From Bacteroidaceae bacterium (GTDB taxonomy: Bacteria > Bacteroidota > Bacteroidia > Bacteroidales > Bacteroidaceae): 64,000 nucleotides of DNA. The stretch lies in contig JAEEZX010000070.1 in the NCBI GenBank assembly GCA_016292045.1, positions 1 through 64,000 of the forward strand, read 5' to 3'. The first letter of the stretch is position 1. The number at the start of each line of letters is the position of its first letter. Below the pieces are notes generated by a model. The model was not told the DNA's origin. It ran no database searches and was given only the letters and a program-made list of their open reading frames with translations. Shown piece after piece: positions 46,734 through 54,544 of the stretch. Position numbers and translations under genes: made by a program.

Positions 46734-47333
46734 ATGAAAAGAATCTTCGAATCGTCAATCTTTGCGGGTGTAGCAATTGGTATTGCCGGTTTTGGCTATC
46801 TGGCAGAAAAGAGCATTATCGGAGCTGTACTGTTTGCCTTCGGTCTTCTGACTGTTGTGCACTACGGATTAAAGCTCTATACTGGTACGGCAGGCTTCAT
46901 CAAGAAAGGCGAAGTCGGTCAACTCTTCTTTATATTATTAGGTAATATAATAGGATGCCTCATTGTGGCTCTTATAGCACGCGCAAGTCCAATGCCTTTG
47001 CAGGAGACGGCACAGAAGCTTCTGGAGGGACGTCTTGCCACCGGTCCTTTCTTCGGAGGTGTGTTGGCTGTCGGTTGTGGAATGATTATGACCACAGCGG
47101 TCAACTTTGCCCGCAAGGGACAAAACCTCCCTCTCCTTTTCGGTGTGCCTTTATTCATCATGTGCGGATTCCCCCACTGTGTGGCAGACGCATTCTATTA
47201 TCTTTGCGTACCGGTTGACTTCTATATGGTGCGCGGGGGTGAGGTGCTTGTCTTCTATTTGAGTATTGTTGCCGGCAATTTCATCGGTTGTAATTTCTAT
47301 CGTATCATCTGCTATCATTTACAAGAAAAATAA
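46734..47333 (+). CDS. Short formate/nitrite transporter-like membrane protein
   Basis: A 199-residue membrane protein with about six hydrophobic segments. GFPHCVADAFYYLCVP corresponds to the FNT-family GxxHxVAN motif, and GNIIGCLIVALI and AGNFIGCNF resemble the two FNT GN half-helices. FNT channels pass small monovalent anions such as formate, nitrite or hydrosulfide. It is about 60-80 residues shorter than usual members, mostly at the N-terminus and in loops. The ion is not predictable. hpf follows 58 bp later. Confidence 0.75.
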   Translation: MKRIFESSIFAGVAIGIAGFGYLAEKSIIGAVLFAFGLLTVVHYGLKLYTGTAGFIKKGEVGQLFFILLGNIIGCLIVALIARASPMPLQETAQKLLEGRLATGPFFGGVLAVGCGMIMTTAVNFARKGQNLPLLFGVPLFIMCGFPHCVADAFYYLCVPVDFYMVRGGEVLVFYLSIVAGNFIGCNFYRIICYHLQEK

Positions 47334-47391
47334 TGTGCAGCGTTTTCTCTGCTGTAATATATATTGTTTAATCCTTTAAAACATAAACATC

Positions 47392-47667
47392 ATGAAAAAA
47401 AACATTCAAGCTGTGAATTTCGAGATGACAAAGAAACTCGAGGAGTATATAGATAAGAAACTTTCACGCTTCTCCCGCCACTTGGCAGAAGACGACGAAC
47501 TGACAATACGTCTCAGCGTCGTAAAGCCCCAGTCAAAGGAAAACAAGCAGGTAAAGGTTCAGATTGCTTCCCTCTTTGCAGAGAAGACTTGCGACACCTT
47601 CGAGGAAGCATTCTCTGCATGTCTTGAAGCTCTGGAATCAGGCTTGGAAAAAAGAAAAGGCTTGTAG
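47392..47667 (+). CDS. hpf: Short hibernation-promoting factor (HPF/RaiA family)
   Basis: A 91-residue protein of the ribosome-associated inhibitor family. The beta-alpha-beta-beta-beta-alpha layout begins IQAVNFEMTKKLEEYIDKKLSRFSRH, continues with IRLSVVKPQ and KVQIASLFAEKTCDTFEEAF and ends in a basic tail. It lacks the C-terminal extension of long HPF, so dimerisation would be of the short-HPF type. It silences ribosomes in stationary phase. It may be co-transcribed with the FNT-like gene. Confidence 0.9.
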   Translation: MKKNIQAVNFEMTKKLEEYIDKKLSRFSRHLAEDDELTIRLSVVKPQSKENKQVKVQIASLFAEKTCDTFEEAFSACLEALESGLEKRKGL

Positions 47668-47761
47668 CCGTTTTTTCTCCCGGGGGGAAATCCCTTTCAA
47701 TGAAAGGCGAATTCCATTGAAGGTATAGTGATTTCCTCTTGCGTGAGCATGTGTTTTGTCG

Positions 47762-47769
47762 TACCTTTG
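47762..47769 (+). promoter_or_regulatory. Promoter -7 element for the His/Pro-rich protein gene
   Basis: TACCTTTG matches TAnnTTTG, 29 bp before the start codon. Confidence 0.72.
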
Positions 47770-47798
47770 CAGCGTTCAAAACTTAAAACTGTAAAGCT

Positions 47799-48161
47799 AT
47801 GAAGACAACACACATGCTCACCATTTTAATGACAATGTTCATTATGGGTACCACTTCAGTAATGGGTCAGAATCGCAGTATGGGTCGCCAGATGAATCGC
47901 AATTCAGGTCGTGTGATGTATTCACAACCAGCTCCCCGTCATAGCGGCGGTCCCGCAGTTCATCATGCGCCCGTAGTTCATCATAGTCCGGCTATACATC
48001 ATCACAGACACCATCGTCCGGCACCGAGACCTGTGTACTACGCCACTCCCAGGCACTGCCCTCCTCCTCCCCCACATCATCACGTTGATGCTGCGGGTAT
48101 CGTGGCTGGTGCCGTTGTGGCAACGACAGTAGGATTACTGCTTGGCAGCCTCGCCTATTAG
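47799..48161 (+). CDS. Secreted His/Pro-rich protein with a C-terminal Gly/Ala helix
   Basis: A 120-residue protein of no family I recognise. It has a signal peptide (about 1-23), a basic, Met/Arg-rich segment, then a His/Pro-rich core (about 48-95) with VHHAPVVHHSPAIHHHRHHR and PRHCPPPPPHHHVD. About 14 histidines fall in fewer than 100 mature residues. The end is a Gly/Ala/Val helix (AGIVAGAVVATTVGLLLGSL) that resembles a glycine-zipper membrane segment. The composition suggests metal binding (Ni, Cu, Zn), an inference only. It has its own promoter, and its TAG shares bases with the stop of the convergent BI-1 gene. Confidence 0.8.
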   Translation: MKTTHMLTILMTMFIMGTTSVMGQNRSMGRQMNRNSGRVMYSQPAPRHSGGPAVHHAPVVHHSPAIHHHRHHRPAPRPVYYATPRHCPPPPPHHHVDAAGIVAGAVVATTVGLLLGSLAY

Positions 48162-48874
48162 TTATTACGCTTACCTAAGAAGCGCAGAAGATAAAGGAAC
48201 AGGTTGATGAAGTCCAGATAGAGCGTCAGAGCTCCTATCACAGCAAGTTTCTGTGTCTCGTCATCTTCCTCCACACCATTAGTCAGAGCCTTTATCTTCT
48301 GCGCATCATATGCAGTCAGACCGGTAAAGATAAGCACACCGATACCGGAGATAATGATATCCATCATGGTGTTCTTGAGGAACATGTTCACCACAACTGC
48401 TATGATGAGTCCGATGAGCGCCATCAGCAGTATGTTGCCGAAGCGGCTGAGATCCGTTTTTGTGAGACTGCCGTACAGGGCCATCACTCCGAATGTGCCG
48501 GCTGTGACAAAGAATGTTGTAGAAATGCTGCTCATAGTGAATACGAGGAAGATTGTTGCAAGCAACGCACCGTTTAGCACGGAATAAAGTACGAACAACA
48601 ATGTTGCTGTCACCACAGAGATGCGCTGTATGGTGCTCGACAAACCTATCACCAGCGCCAGTTCTGCTATTATTATACCGAAGAACACCATTCTGTTGCC
48701 GAATATCAGTTGCAACATTCCGGGTGAATTAGCCACGAAATATGATGTAAGACCGGTGAGTACGAGCGCAGAAGCCATCCACAGGTAAGATTTTCTCAGG
48801 AGTGTATTTTGCACTTCAACGGCACTTGCGGAGTTATATCCGCCGTAGTTCTTCACATAATTAAAATCGCTCAT
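48158..48874 (-). CDS. Bax inhibitor-1/YccA-family membrane protein
   Basis: A 238-residue protein with seven hydrophobic segments. The family's paired Asp residues are visible in TAYDAQKIK and LYLDFINLFLYLLRFLG. Bacterial members act as pH-dependent Ca2+ leak channels or interact with FtsH; the role here is unknown. It follows sstT by 13 bp and is probably co-transcribed with it. Its stop overlaps the convergent His-rich gene. Confidence 0.92.
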   Translation of the reverse strand: MSDFNYVKNYGGYNSASAVEVQNTLLRKSYLWMASALVLTGLTSYFVANSPGMLQLIFGNRMVFFGIIIAELALVIGLSSTIQRISVVTATLLFVLYSVLNGALLATIFLVFTMSSISTTFFVTAGTFGVMALYGSLTKTDLSRFGNILLMALIGLIIAVVVNMFLKNTMMDIIISGIGVLIFTGLTAYDAQKIKALTNGVEEDDETQKLAVIGALTLYLDFINLFLYLLRFLGKRNN

Positions 48875-48887
48875 AATATTTCCTTAT

Positions 48888-50120
48888 TTATTTGTTTTCT
48901 TTTTTTTCTTTATGCATCTTGTCATAGAGTTCTGCTGTGGCTGCAAAGAACACATCACCGCTTGAGTTGAGTGCTGTTTCCACAGAATCCTGCACCACAC
49001 CGATTATGAATCCCACACCTACAGCCTGCATAGCCACATCGCCGTCTATTCCCAGGAATGAACATGCCATAGGTATCAAAAGCAGCGAACCGCCTGCCAC
49101 TCCCGATGCTCCGCAGGCACCCAGCGTAGAGACTATGCAGAGGAAGAGCGCAGAGAAAAATGACACTTCCACTCCCATCGTATTGGCAACAGCCAGCGTC
49201 ATCACGGTTATCGTAACAGCAGCTCCGTCCATATTGATAGTGGCACCCAGAGGAATACATACAGAGTAGAATTTCTCATCCAGTCCCAATTTCTGACAGA
49301 GCCTCATATTGATAGGTATATTGGCAGCGGAAGAACGTGTAAAGAATGCGTTGATGCCGCTTTCCCTCAGACAGGTGAAGAGCAGAGGATATGGATTCTT
49401 GTGTGTCATCAGGAATGCAATGAGAGGATTGAACACCAGCGTGCCGAAAAGCATACAGCCCACAAGCAGCAGCACCAGTTGTCCGTATGTGGTGAACACC
49501 TCCAGTCCGCTTTCCGACACCGATGTGAACACCAGACCCATAATACCGAACGGTGCGAATTTCACTATCCATCTCACCGTCTGTGACACGATTTCTGCAA
49601 AATCTGCAATCACATCAATGGTAACGGGCTTTGCCTTCATCTTGAGCGCTATGCCCAGAAGTATTGCCCAAAACAGTATTCCGATATAATTTGCTGACGA
49701 TATAGATACCAGCGGATTGTTCACAAGATTGGTAAACAGATTGGAAAACACGTCAAGCAAACTGCTTGGAGCTGTGCCCTCTACAGCAGTATTCAGTGCC
49801 ATCTTCACGGGAAACAGTTTACTTCCCACCACAGCACATAGTGCTGCCAGAAATGTGCTGGTAAGGTAACAGAATATCACTGTGCTGAATCTTGCTCCCA
49901 GTCCGCTGCCCGATTTCGCAATGCTTGCCATTACAAGTACGGCAACAAGCACCGGTGCCACAGCTTTCAATGCACTCACGAATATCTGTCCCAAGATTTC
50001 GATGCCAGTCAGTTCCGGAGCCACAAGTCCCAGTATTGCACCTATCACAAGACCTATTGCTATCCGGACAATAAGTTTCATACCCGACCATACACGTATG
50101 ATTGCTTTTATCACATTCAT
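48888..50120 (-). CDS. sstT: Serine/threonine:Na+ symporter SstT
   Basis: A 410-residue DAACS-family transporter. The start at 50120 is chosen because the promoter -7 element (50181-50188) lies inside the longer reading frame. The hallmark features are TRSSAANIPINMRLC (the serine-rich re-entrant loop) and GATINMDGAAVTITV, with the two-hairpin core and eight membrane helices. SstT members import Ser and Thr with Na+. The Na+ requirement fits with NhaD in the same window. It is divergent from yidC. Confidence 0.91.
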   Translation of the reverse strand: MNVIKAIIRVWSGMKLIVRIAIGLVIGAILGLVAPELTGIEILGQIFVSALKAVAPVLVAVLVMASIAKSGSGLGARFSTVIFCYLTSTFLAALCAVVGSKLFPVKMALNTAVEGTAPSSLLDVFSNLFTNLVNNPLVSISSANYIGILFWAILLGIALKMKAKPVTIDVIADFAEIVSQTVRWIVKFAPFGIMGLVFTSVSESGLEVFTTYGQLVLLLVGCMLFGTLVFNPLIAFLMTHKNPYPLLFTCLRESGINAFFTRSSAANIPINMRLCQKLGLDEKFYSVCIPLGATINMDGAAVTITVMTLAVANTMGVEVSFFSALFLCIVSTLGACGASGVAGGSLLLIPMACSFLGIDGDVAMQAVGVGFIIGVVQDSVETALNSSGDVFFAATAELYDKMHKEKKENK

Positions 50121-50180
50121 ATTGCAATTTTTTATATATTTTACAACCGTTTTTTTGCGCTTGTCGTATATTTCGCCATG

Positions 50181-50188
50181 CAAAAATA
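50181..50188 (-). promoter_or_regulatory. Promoter -7 element for sstT
   Basis: On the minus strand it reads TATTTTTG, 60 bp before the chosen sstT start. Confidence 0.65.
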
Positions 50189-50220
50189 CATCTTTTTCCC
50201 GATATTTGCAAATTATTTTG

Positions 50221-50228
50221 TACCTTTG
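50221..50228 (+). promoter_or_regulatory. Promoter -7 element for yidC
   Basis: TACCTTTG matches TAnnTTTG, 44 bp before the ATG at 50273. The longer reading frame from 50102 would start upstream of it. Confidence 0.75.
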
Positions 50229-50272
50229 TCGCCCGAAAATGTATTCATATTACAGAAACACACATTATACTT

Positions 50273-52135
50273 ATGGATAAGAACACAATTACCGGTTTTA
50301 TTCTCATTGCCCTTGTGCTCATCGGTTTCTCATGGTATAGCCAACCCTCCGCTGAGCAGCTTGCCGAGATGGCCCGTCAGGAAGACTCCATCGCCCGGGT
50401 CGCCGAACAGATGCAGAAGCAGCAAGTGGAGGCTCAGCTGGCCGCACAGGCCGCAGAAGCTGCAGCGCCAGTGGATTCCGATGCCCTCTTCTTCGACCAG
50501 CGCAGCACGGCGGGCGAGAGCTTCGTGCTCTCCAACGGTCTCATGGAACTGTTGATGAATACTCGCGGCGGCACTATCGAGGGTGCCCGTCTGACCGGTT
50601 ATAAGGACCGTCAGGGCCGTCCCATAAGCATTCTGCGCCCCGACAGCAGCGAACTCTCCTTCATGCTTTCCGGCAAGGGAGAGAACATCAACACGCGCGA
50701 CTACACTTTCCGTGTGCTAGGTCACAGCGGTCGTGCCGTCACCATGCGTATGGGTTCTGAGGAGCGCCATCTCGACATCCACTACGAAATCCTGCCCGAG
50801 AGCTATATGGTCAATATCACGCTGTCCTCCAAGGGCTTGTCTTCTTTGCTTCAACCCAATGCCGACAAGCTCTATATCCAGTGGCACAGCATGGCGGCGC
50901 AGCAGGAGAAAGGTTTCGACTTCGAGCAGCGTTACGCCTCTCTCACCTTCCGCGAGAACGACGGCGACACCGACTACCTCAGCGAGACGAAGGATAAGAC
51001 CGAGAGTCCCGACGAACCTTTGGAATGGGTAGCTTTCAAGAATCAGTTCTTCTCCAGCGTGCTCCTGACATCCGACAACTTCACCGATGCTACGCTGCAC
51101 TCTGCACCACAGGAGAAGGGAACGGGCAACCTCAAGCAGTACGATGCAACCCTCGCTGTGCCTTTCAACGCCAACGGTACGGAGCAGACACGTCTCCAGA
51201 TGTATGTCGGACCCAACGATTTCCACATCCTCAAGAACCACAACAAGCTCGCCATCACCTCCGAAAATCCCGAACTGGAGGACCTCGTATATCTAGGCTG
51301 GCCGCTCTTCAAGTGGGTGAACCGCTGGATAATCATGCCTCTCTTCTATTGGCTCTCATCGCTGGGTCTCTCTATGGGCATTGTGCTTCTCCTGCTCACT
51401 ATCATCGTCAAGATATTAGTCTATCCCACCACCAAGAAGAGCTATATGTCATCTGCCAAGATGCGTGTTCTCAAGCCCGAGATAGACAAGATTTCGCAGA
51501 AATATCCCAAGCAGGAGGACGCCATGAAGAAGCAGCAGGAAATGATGCAGCTCTATTCCCAGTACGGCGTATCGCCCATGGGCGGCTGTCTTCCCATGCT
51601 TATTCAGATGCCCATCTGGATTGCGCTCTTCAATTTCGTGCCCAACTGTATCCAGCTTCGCGGTGAGCGTTTCCTTTGGGCAGACGACCTTTCTTCCTAT
51701 GATGAACTCATTCGTTGGAATGCCGACCTGTGGCTCATCGGCGACCATCTCTCCATCTTCTGTCTGCTCTTCTGCATCACCAATATCATCAACACGTGGA
51801 TATCCATGCGTCAGCAGCAGAACCAGTTTAGTGGCGAACAGGCCCAGCAGATGAAGATGATGCAGTATATGATGTATCTCATGCCTCTCATGTTCTTCTT
51901 CATGTTCAACAACTACTCTTCAGGCCTCTGCTACTACTATTTCCTCTCCGGCCTCACCAGCATTCTCATCATGTGGTTCCTGCGTAAGACCACCGACGAC
52001 GAGCGTCTTCTGGCCAAGCTCAACGCCTATCGCGACCAGCACAAGAACGACCCCAAGAAGATGTCCGGTATGGCTGCCCGTCTGGAGGCTCTGCAGAAGA
52101 TGGCCGAGGAGCAGCAAAAGAGAAATAAGAGGTAA
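50273..52135 (+). CDS. yidC: Membrane protein insertase YidC
   Basis: A 620-residue YidC/Oxa1 insertase. It has an N-terminal membrane helix (about 5-22, NTITGFILIALVLIGFSWYS), an Ala/Gln-rich linker and a large periplasmic beta domain (about 55-340). The Oxa1 core (about 375-585) has KSYMSSAKMRVLKPEIDKIS, GCLPMLIQMPIWIALF and YYYFLSGLTSI. It inserts inner-membrane proteins with or without SecYEG. The last codons and stop lie inside a long 7-bp repeat array, so the C-terminal KRNKR is encoded by the repeat's first unit. Confidence 0.96.
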   Translation: MDKNTITGFILIALVLIGFSWYSQPSAEQLAEMARQEDSIARVAEQMQKQQVEAQLAAQAAEAAAPVDSDALFFDQRSTAGESFVLSNGLMELLMNTRGGTIEGARLTGYKDRQGRPISILRPDSSELSFMLSGKGENINTRDYTFRVLGHSGRAVTMRMGSEERHLDIHYEILPESYMVNITLSSKGLSSLLQPNADKLYIQWHSMAAQQEKGFDFEQRYASLTFRENDGDTDYLSETKDKTESPDEPLEWVAFKNQFFSSVLLTSDNFTDATLHSAPQEKGTGNLKQYDATLAVPFNANGTEQTRLQMYVGPNDFHILKNHNKLAITSENPELEDLVYLGWPLFKWVNRWIIMPLFYWLSSLGLSMGIVLLLLTIIVKILVYPTTKKSYMSSAKMRVLKPEIDKISQKYPKQEDAMKKQQEMMQLYSQYGVSPMGGCLPMLIQMPIWIALFNFVPNCIQLRGERFLWADDLSSYDELIRWNADLWLIGDHLSIFCLLFCITNIINTWISMRQQQNQFSGEQAQQMKMMQYMMYLMPLMFFFMFNNYSSGLCYYYFLSGLTSILIMWFLRKTTDDERLLAKLNAYRDQHKNDPKKMSGMAARLEALQKMAEEQQKRNKR

Positions 52136-52186
52136 GAGGTAAGAGGTTAAAGTTTAGAGTTTAGAGTGTAGAGTTTAGAGATAAGG
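52124..52186 (+). repeat. 7-bp tandem repeat array between yidC and the MFS gene
   Basis: Nine heptads read AATAAGA, GGTAAGA, GGTAAGA, GGTTAAA, GTTTAGA, GTTTAGA, GTGTAGA, GTTTAGA and GATAAGG. The yidC TAA stop (52133-52135) is in the second unit, and the array ends 4 bp before the next ATG. This is the longest array in the window. Confidence 0.9.
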
Positions 52187-52190
52187 GCTG

Positions 52191-53537
52191 ATGGTTAAGA
52201 AGATGCGCTTTGTGACACTCGTCCTCGTGAGCCTCACGATGATGTTCGCCTATTTCTTCACGGATGTCATGTCTCCTCTAGAGTCGCTTCTCACATCCTC
52301 CCCTGAGACTGGCGGCCTCTCCTGGAGCAGCGACGAATACGGATTCTTTTCCGGTTCCTACGGCTTCTTCAACGTCTTCCTCCTGTTGCTCTTCTTCGGA
52401 GGTGTTGTGCTCGACAAGTTCGGCATCCGTTTCACGGGTGTTCTTTCCTCGCTGCTTATGTTCGGAGGCGCCCTCATCAAGTGGTGGGCTGTGAGCCGCA
52501 GTTTCGAGGGTTCCGTTGCCCTTCCCTTCTCTCTTGGCGTATATTCCACTCAGGTCATTGTGGCAAGCCTGGGTTTTGCTATATTCGGTGTTGGAGCCGA
52601 GATAGCGTGCATCACAGCCACAAAGGTTATCGTCAAGTGGTTCACCGGCTACGAGATGGCCTTCGCTATGGGTCTTCAGGTGGCTCTCGCCCGTATCGGC
52701 ACCGCTACGGCTCTGGCCTTCTCCCTGCCCTTTGCCCAGTGGCTCGGCGAAGCGCACCACAGCGTGGGACTTGGTGCATCGCTTCTCTTCATCGGCCTGC
52801 TGCTGTTTCTTGTCTATTGCGTGCTCGACAAGCGTTTCGACCGCGAGGCGGCTGCCGGGGATTCCGCAGAGACATCGGCAGAAGAGGGTTTCCGCTTTTC
52901 CGATTTGCGACTGCTGATTGTCTCACGCGGTTTCTGGCACATCTCCTTGCTCTGTCTGATGTTCTATGCGGGAGTGTTCCCCTTCCTCAAGTTTGCCACC
53001 AAACTCATGATTTTCAAATACGGCATCTCCGAGAGTGTGGCCGGCCTCATTCCCGCCATGCTACCTTTCGGCACCATTTTCCTCACTCCCTTCTTCGGTC
53101 GCATCTACGACAGATACGGTCGCGGAGCCACTCTGATGCTCATCGGTTCGGTGTTGCTGTTTGTCGTGCATTTGGTGATTGCACTTCCTTTGAACTACTG
53201 GCCTCTTGTCATCTTCATGATGGTGATGCTGGGCATAGCTTTCGGTATGGTGCCTTCTGCTATGTGGCCTTCTGTGCCCAAGATTATTCCAATGAAACTT
53301 CTGGGCACAGCCTACGCTCTCATCTTCTATATCCAGAATATCGGCCTTGCCCTTGTTCCCATCTGGATTGGTAAGATAAACCAGCAGCACACTGACCCTT
53401 CCACCGGTGTGATAGACTATACGGAGACGATGATTGTCTTTGCCCTCTTCGGACTCCTTGCCATTGTGCTCAGCCTTCTTCTGCTGCGCGAGGACAAGGT
53501 TCGGGGTTACGGTCTGGAGCAGCGAAATATCGCTTAG
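52191..53537 (+). CDS. MFS transporter
   Basis: A 448-residue major facilitator with 12 predicted helices and a charged central loop (about 217-235). The motif A-like loop FGGVVLDKFGIRFTG between helices 2 and 3 and its repeat FFGRIYDRYGRGATLML are clear. The arrangement resembles MFSD1-like or general solute transporters. No substrate can be inferred. It probably follows yidC on the same transcript. The last 68 bp overlap the convergent glycosyltransferase gene. Confidence 0.88.
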   Translation: MVKKMRFVTLVLVSLTMMFAYFFTDVMSPLESLLTSSPETGGLSWSSDEYGFFSGSYGFFNVFLLLLFFGGVVLDKFGIRFTGVLSSLLMFGGALIKWWAVSRSFEGSVALPFSLGVYSTQVIVASLGFAIFGVGAEIACITATKVIVKWFTGYEMAFAMGLQVALARIGTATALAFSLPFAQWLGEAHHSVGLGASLLFIGLLLFLVYCVLDKRFDREAAAGDSAETSAEEGFRFSDLRLLIVSRGFWHISLLCLMFYAGVFPFLKFATKLMIFKYGISESVAGLIPAMLPFGTIFLTPFFGRIYDRYGRGATLMLIGSVLLFVVHLVIALPLNYWPLVIFMMVMLGIAFGMVPSAMWPSVPKIIPMKLLGTAYALIFYIQNIGLALVPIWIGKINQQHTDPSTGVIDYTETMIVFALFGLLAIVLSLLLLREDKVRGYGLEQRNIA

Positions 53538-54384
53538 CCACTTTCATATTTATTCTGTCGCGCTCTGTGTCGCGCAGCCATCCGTAGCGGTTGAAATACT
53601 TCGCTATGTTCCACACGTGCACCAGAAACAGTTTCATGCTCCTGTGGCTGGCTCTGTTGAATTTATGGAACACCACCACCTTCGGGAAATACAGCGTGCG
53701 CCATTTGCGGTGCAGCCTTCTTGTGAGGTCGATATCCTCCGCATACATGAAGAAGTGCTTCTCATCGAAGTCGCCTATTTCCTCCAGCGCCGACATTCTC
53801 AGGAACATGAAGCAACCTGACAGATACGGTGCATTCACAATCTTCTTCAGCCCCGTGGGTTTCAGTTCGTAGCGGTCGTTGCGTTCGCTGGTGGTGCTTC
53901 TGGGCATTATCAGACGTCCGATGATGTCGCGCGGCGCCGGCAGCAGTTTCGCCAGATTCTGCGGATCTCCGTTGGGAAATCTTATCTGCGGCATCATCTG
54001 CGCCACATCCTTGTATGCCGTCATATAGGCCTGCAGCACGGGCACCACTTCCCTGCCGAACCACACGTCGGGATTCACCACCAGATGGAATTCGCTTCCC
54101 AGTTCGCGTGCCTTGCGTATGGCCACGTTGTGCCCGCCTCCGTATCCGTTGTTCTTGTGACGCAAGTATTCTATCCTGAATCCCTTTTTGATGCGACCTT
54201 TCAGTTCCGGATTTTTTGCTATGGAGTATGCCTCATACTCCTTCAGTTCTCTTTCGAGATCCATCATATGCTCCGAGTGGTCGATGATATAAATGACATC
54301 AATAGGAGAATCAATCAGACTTCTCAGCACTGGTTCTATATCCAGCAGATGGTGGTCGTACGTCACTATGGATGCCGTCGTCAT
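53470..54384 (-). CDS. Family 2 glycosyltransferase (rhamnosyltransferase-like)
   Basis: A 304-residue GT2 enzyme. The GT-A core includes the nucleotide-binding region, GYGGGHNVAIRKA, a DxD-like NPDVWF, YLSGCFMFLRMSALEEIGDFDE and the catalytic-region MYAEDIDLTRRL. The last 40 residues are basic. These enzymes add deoxyhexoses or hexoses during O-antigen or capsule assembly. The -7 element is at 54419-54426, and 8-bp repeats sit immediately upstream of it. The C-terminal 22 codons overlap the end of the MFS gene on the opposite strand. Confidence 0.9.
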   Translation of the reverse strand: MTTASIVTYDHHLLDIEPVLRSLIDSPIDVIYIIDHSEHMMDLERELKEYEAYSIAKNPELKGRIKKGFRIEYLRHKNNGYGGGHNVAIRKARELGSEFHLVVNPDVWFGREVVPVLQAYMTAYKDVAQMMPQIRFPNGDPQNLAKLLPAPRDIIGRLIMPRSTTSERNDRYELKPTGLKKIVNAPYLSGCFMFLRMSALEEIGDFDEKHFFMYAEDIDLTRRLHRKWRTLYFPKVVVFHKFNRASHRSMKLFLVHVWNIAKYFNRYGWLRDTERDRINMKVAKRYFAAPDRNPEPCPRAAEEG

Positions 54385-54418
54385 TCTCTCAGAGCACTAC
54401 TTTTTAGATTTTCGGCTG

Positions 54419-54426
54419 CAAAGATA
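54419..54426 (-). promoter_or_regulatory. Promoter -7 element for the glycosyltransferase gene
   Basis: On the minus strand it reads TATCTTTG, 34 bp before the start codon. The sequence 9 bp further upstream is the 8-bp repeat array, which therefore covers the -33 position. Confidence 0.72.
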
Positions 54427-54434
54427 GTGAATTT

Positions 54435-54474
54435 AGTTGACAAGTTGACAAGTTGACAAGTTGACAAGTTGATA
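54435..54474 (-). repeat. 8-bp tandem repeat array in the glycosyltransferase promoter
   Basis: Four perfect copies of AGTTGACA (plus strand) and a fifth with one change (AGTTGATA). The minus-strand unit is TGTCAACT. It overlaps the place where the -33 element of the minus-strand promoter should be. Confidence 0.92.
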
Positions 54475-54523
54475 CTTTTGGGAAAATGTCAGAAATTAAT
54501 TGGTTATTGAGTTTTTTTGTCAT

Positions 54524-54544
54524 TAACCTCTAACCCTTAACCAC
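54524..54544 (-). repeat. 7-bp tandem repeat at the GH43-like gene end
   Basis: TAACCTC, TAACCCT and TAACCAC on the plus strand, read on the minus strand as units ending GGTTA. The TAG stop of the GH43-like gene (54530-54532) lies inside. Confidence 0.65.

Noticed and set aside
47671-47730. Inverted repeat TTCAATG...CATTGAA and a CCCGGGGGG run after hpf, considered as a terminator.
   Set aside because: The loop is long and there is no T run after the stem.
54473-54480. TACTTTTG on the plus strand just after the 8-bp repeats, a perfect TAnnTTTG match.
   Set aside because: No plus-strand gene follows; it would only make antisense RNA to the GH43-like gene. Kept as a curiosity, not called as a promoter.
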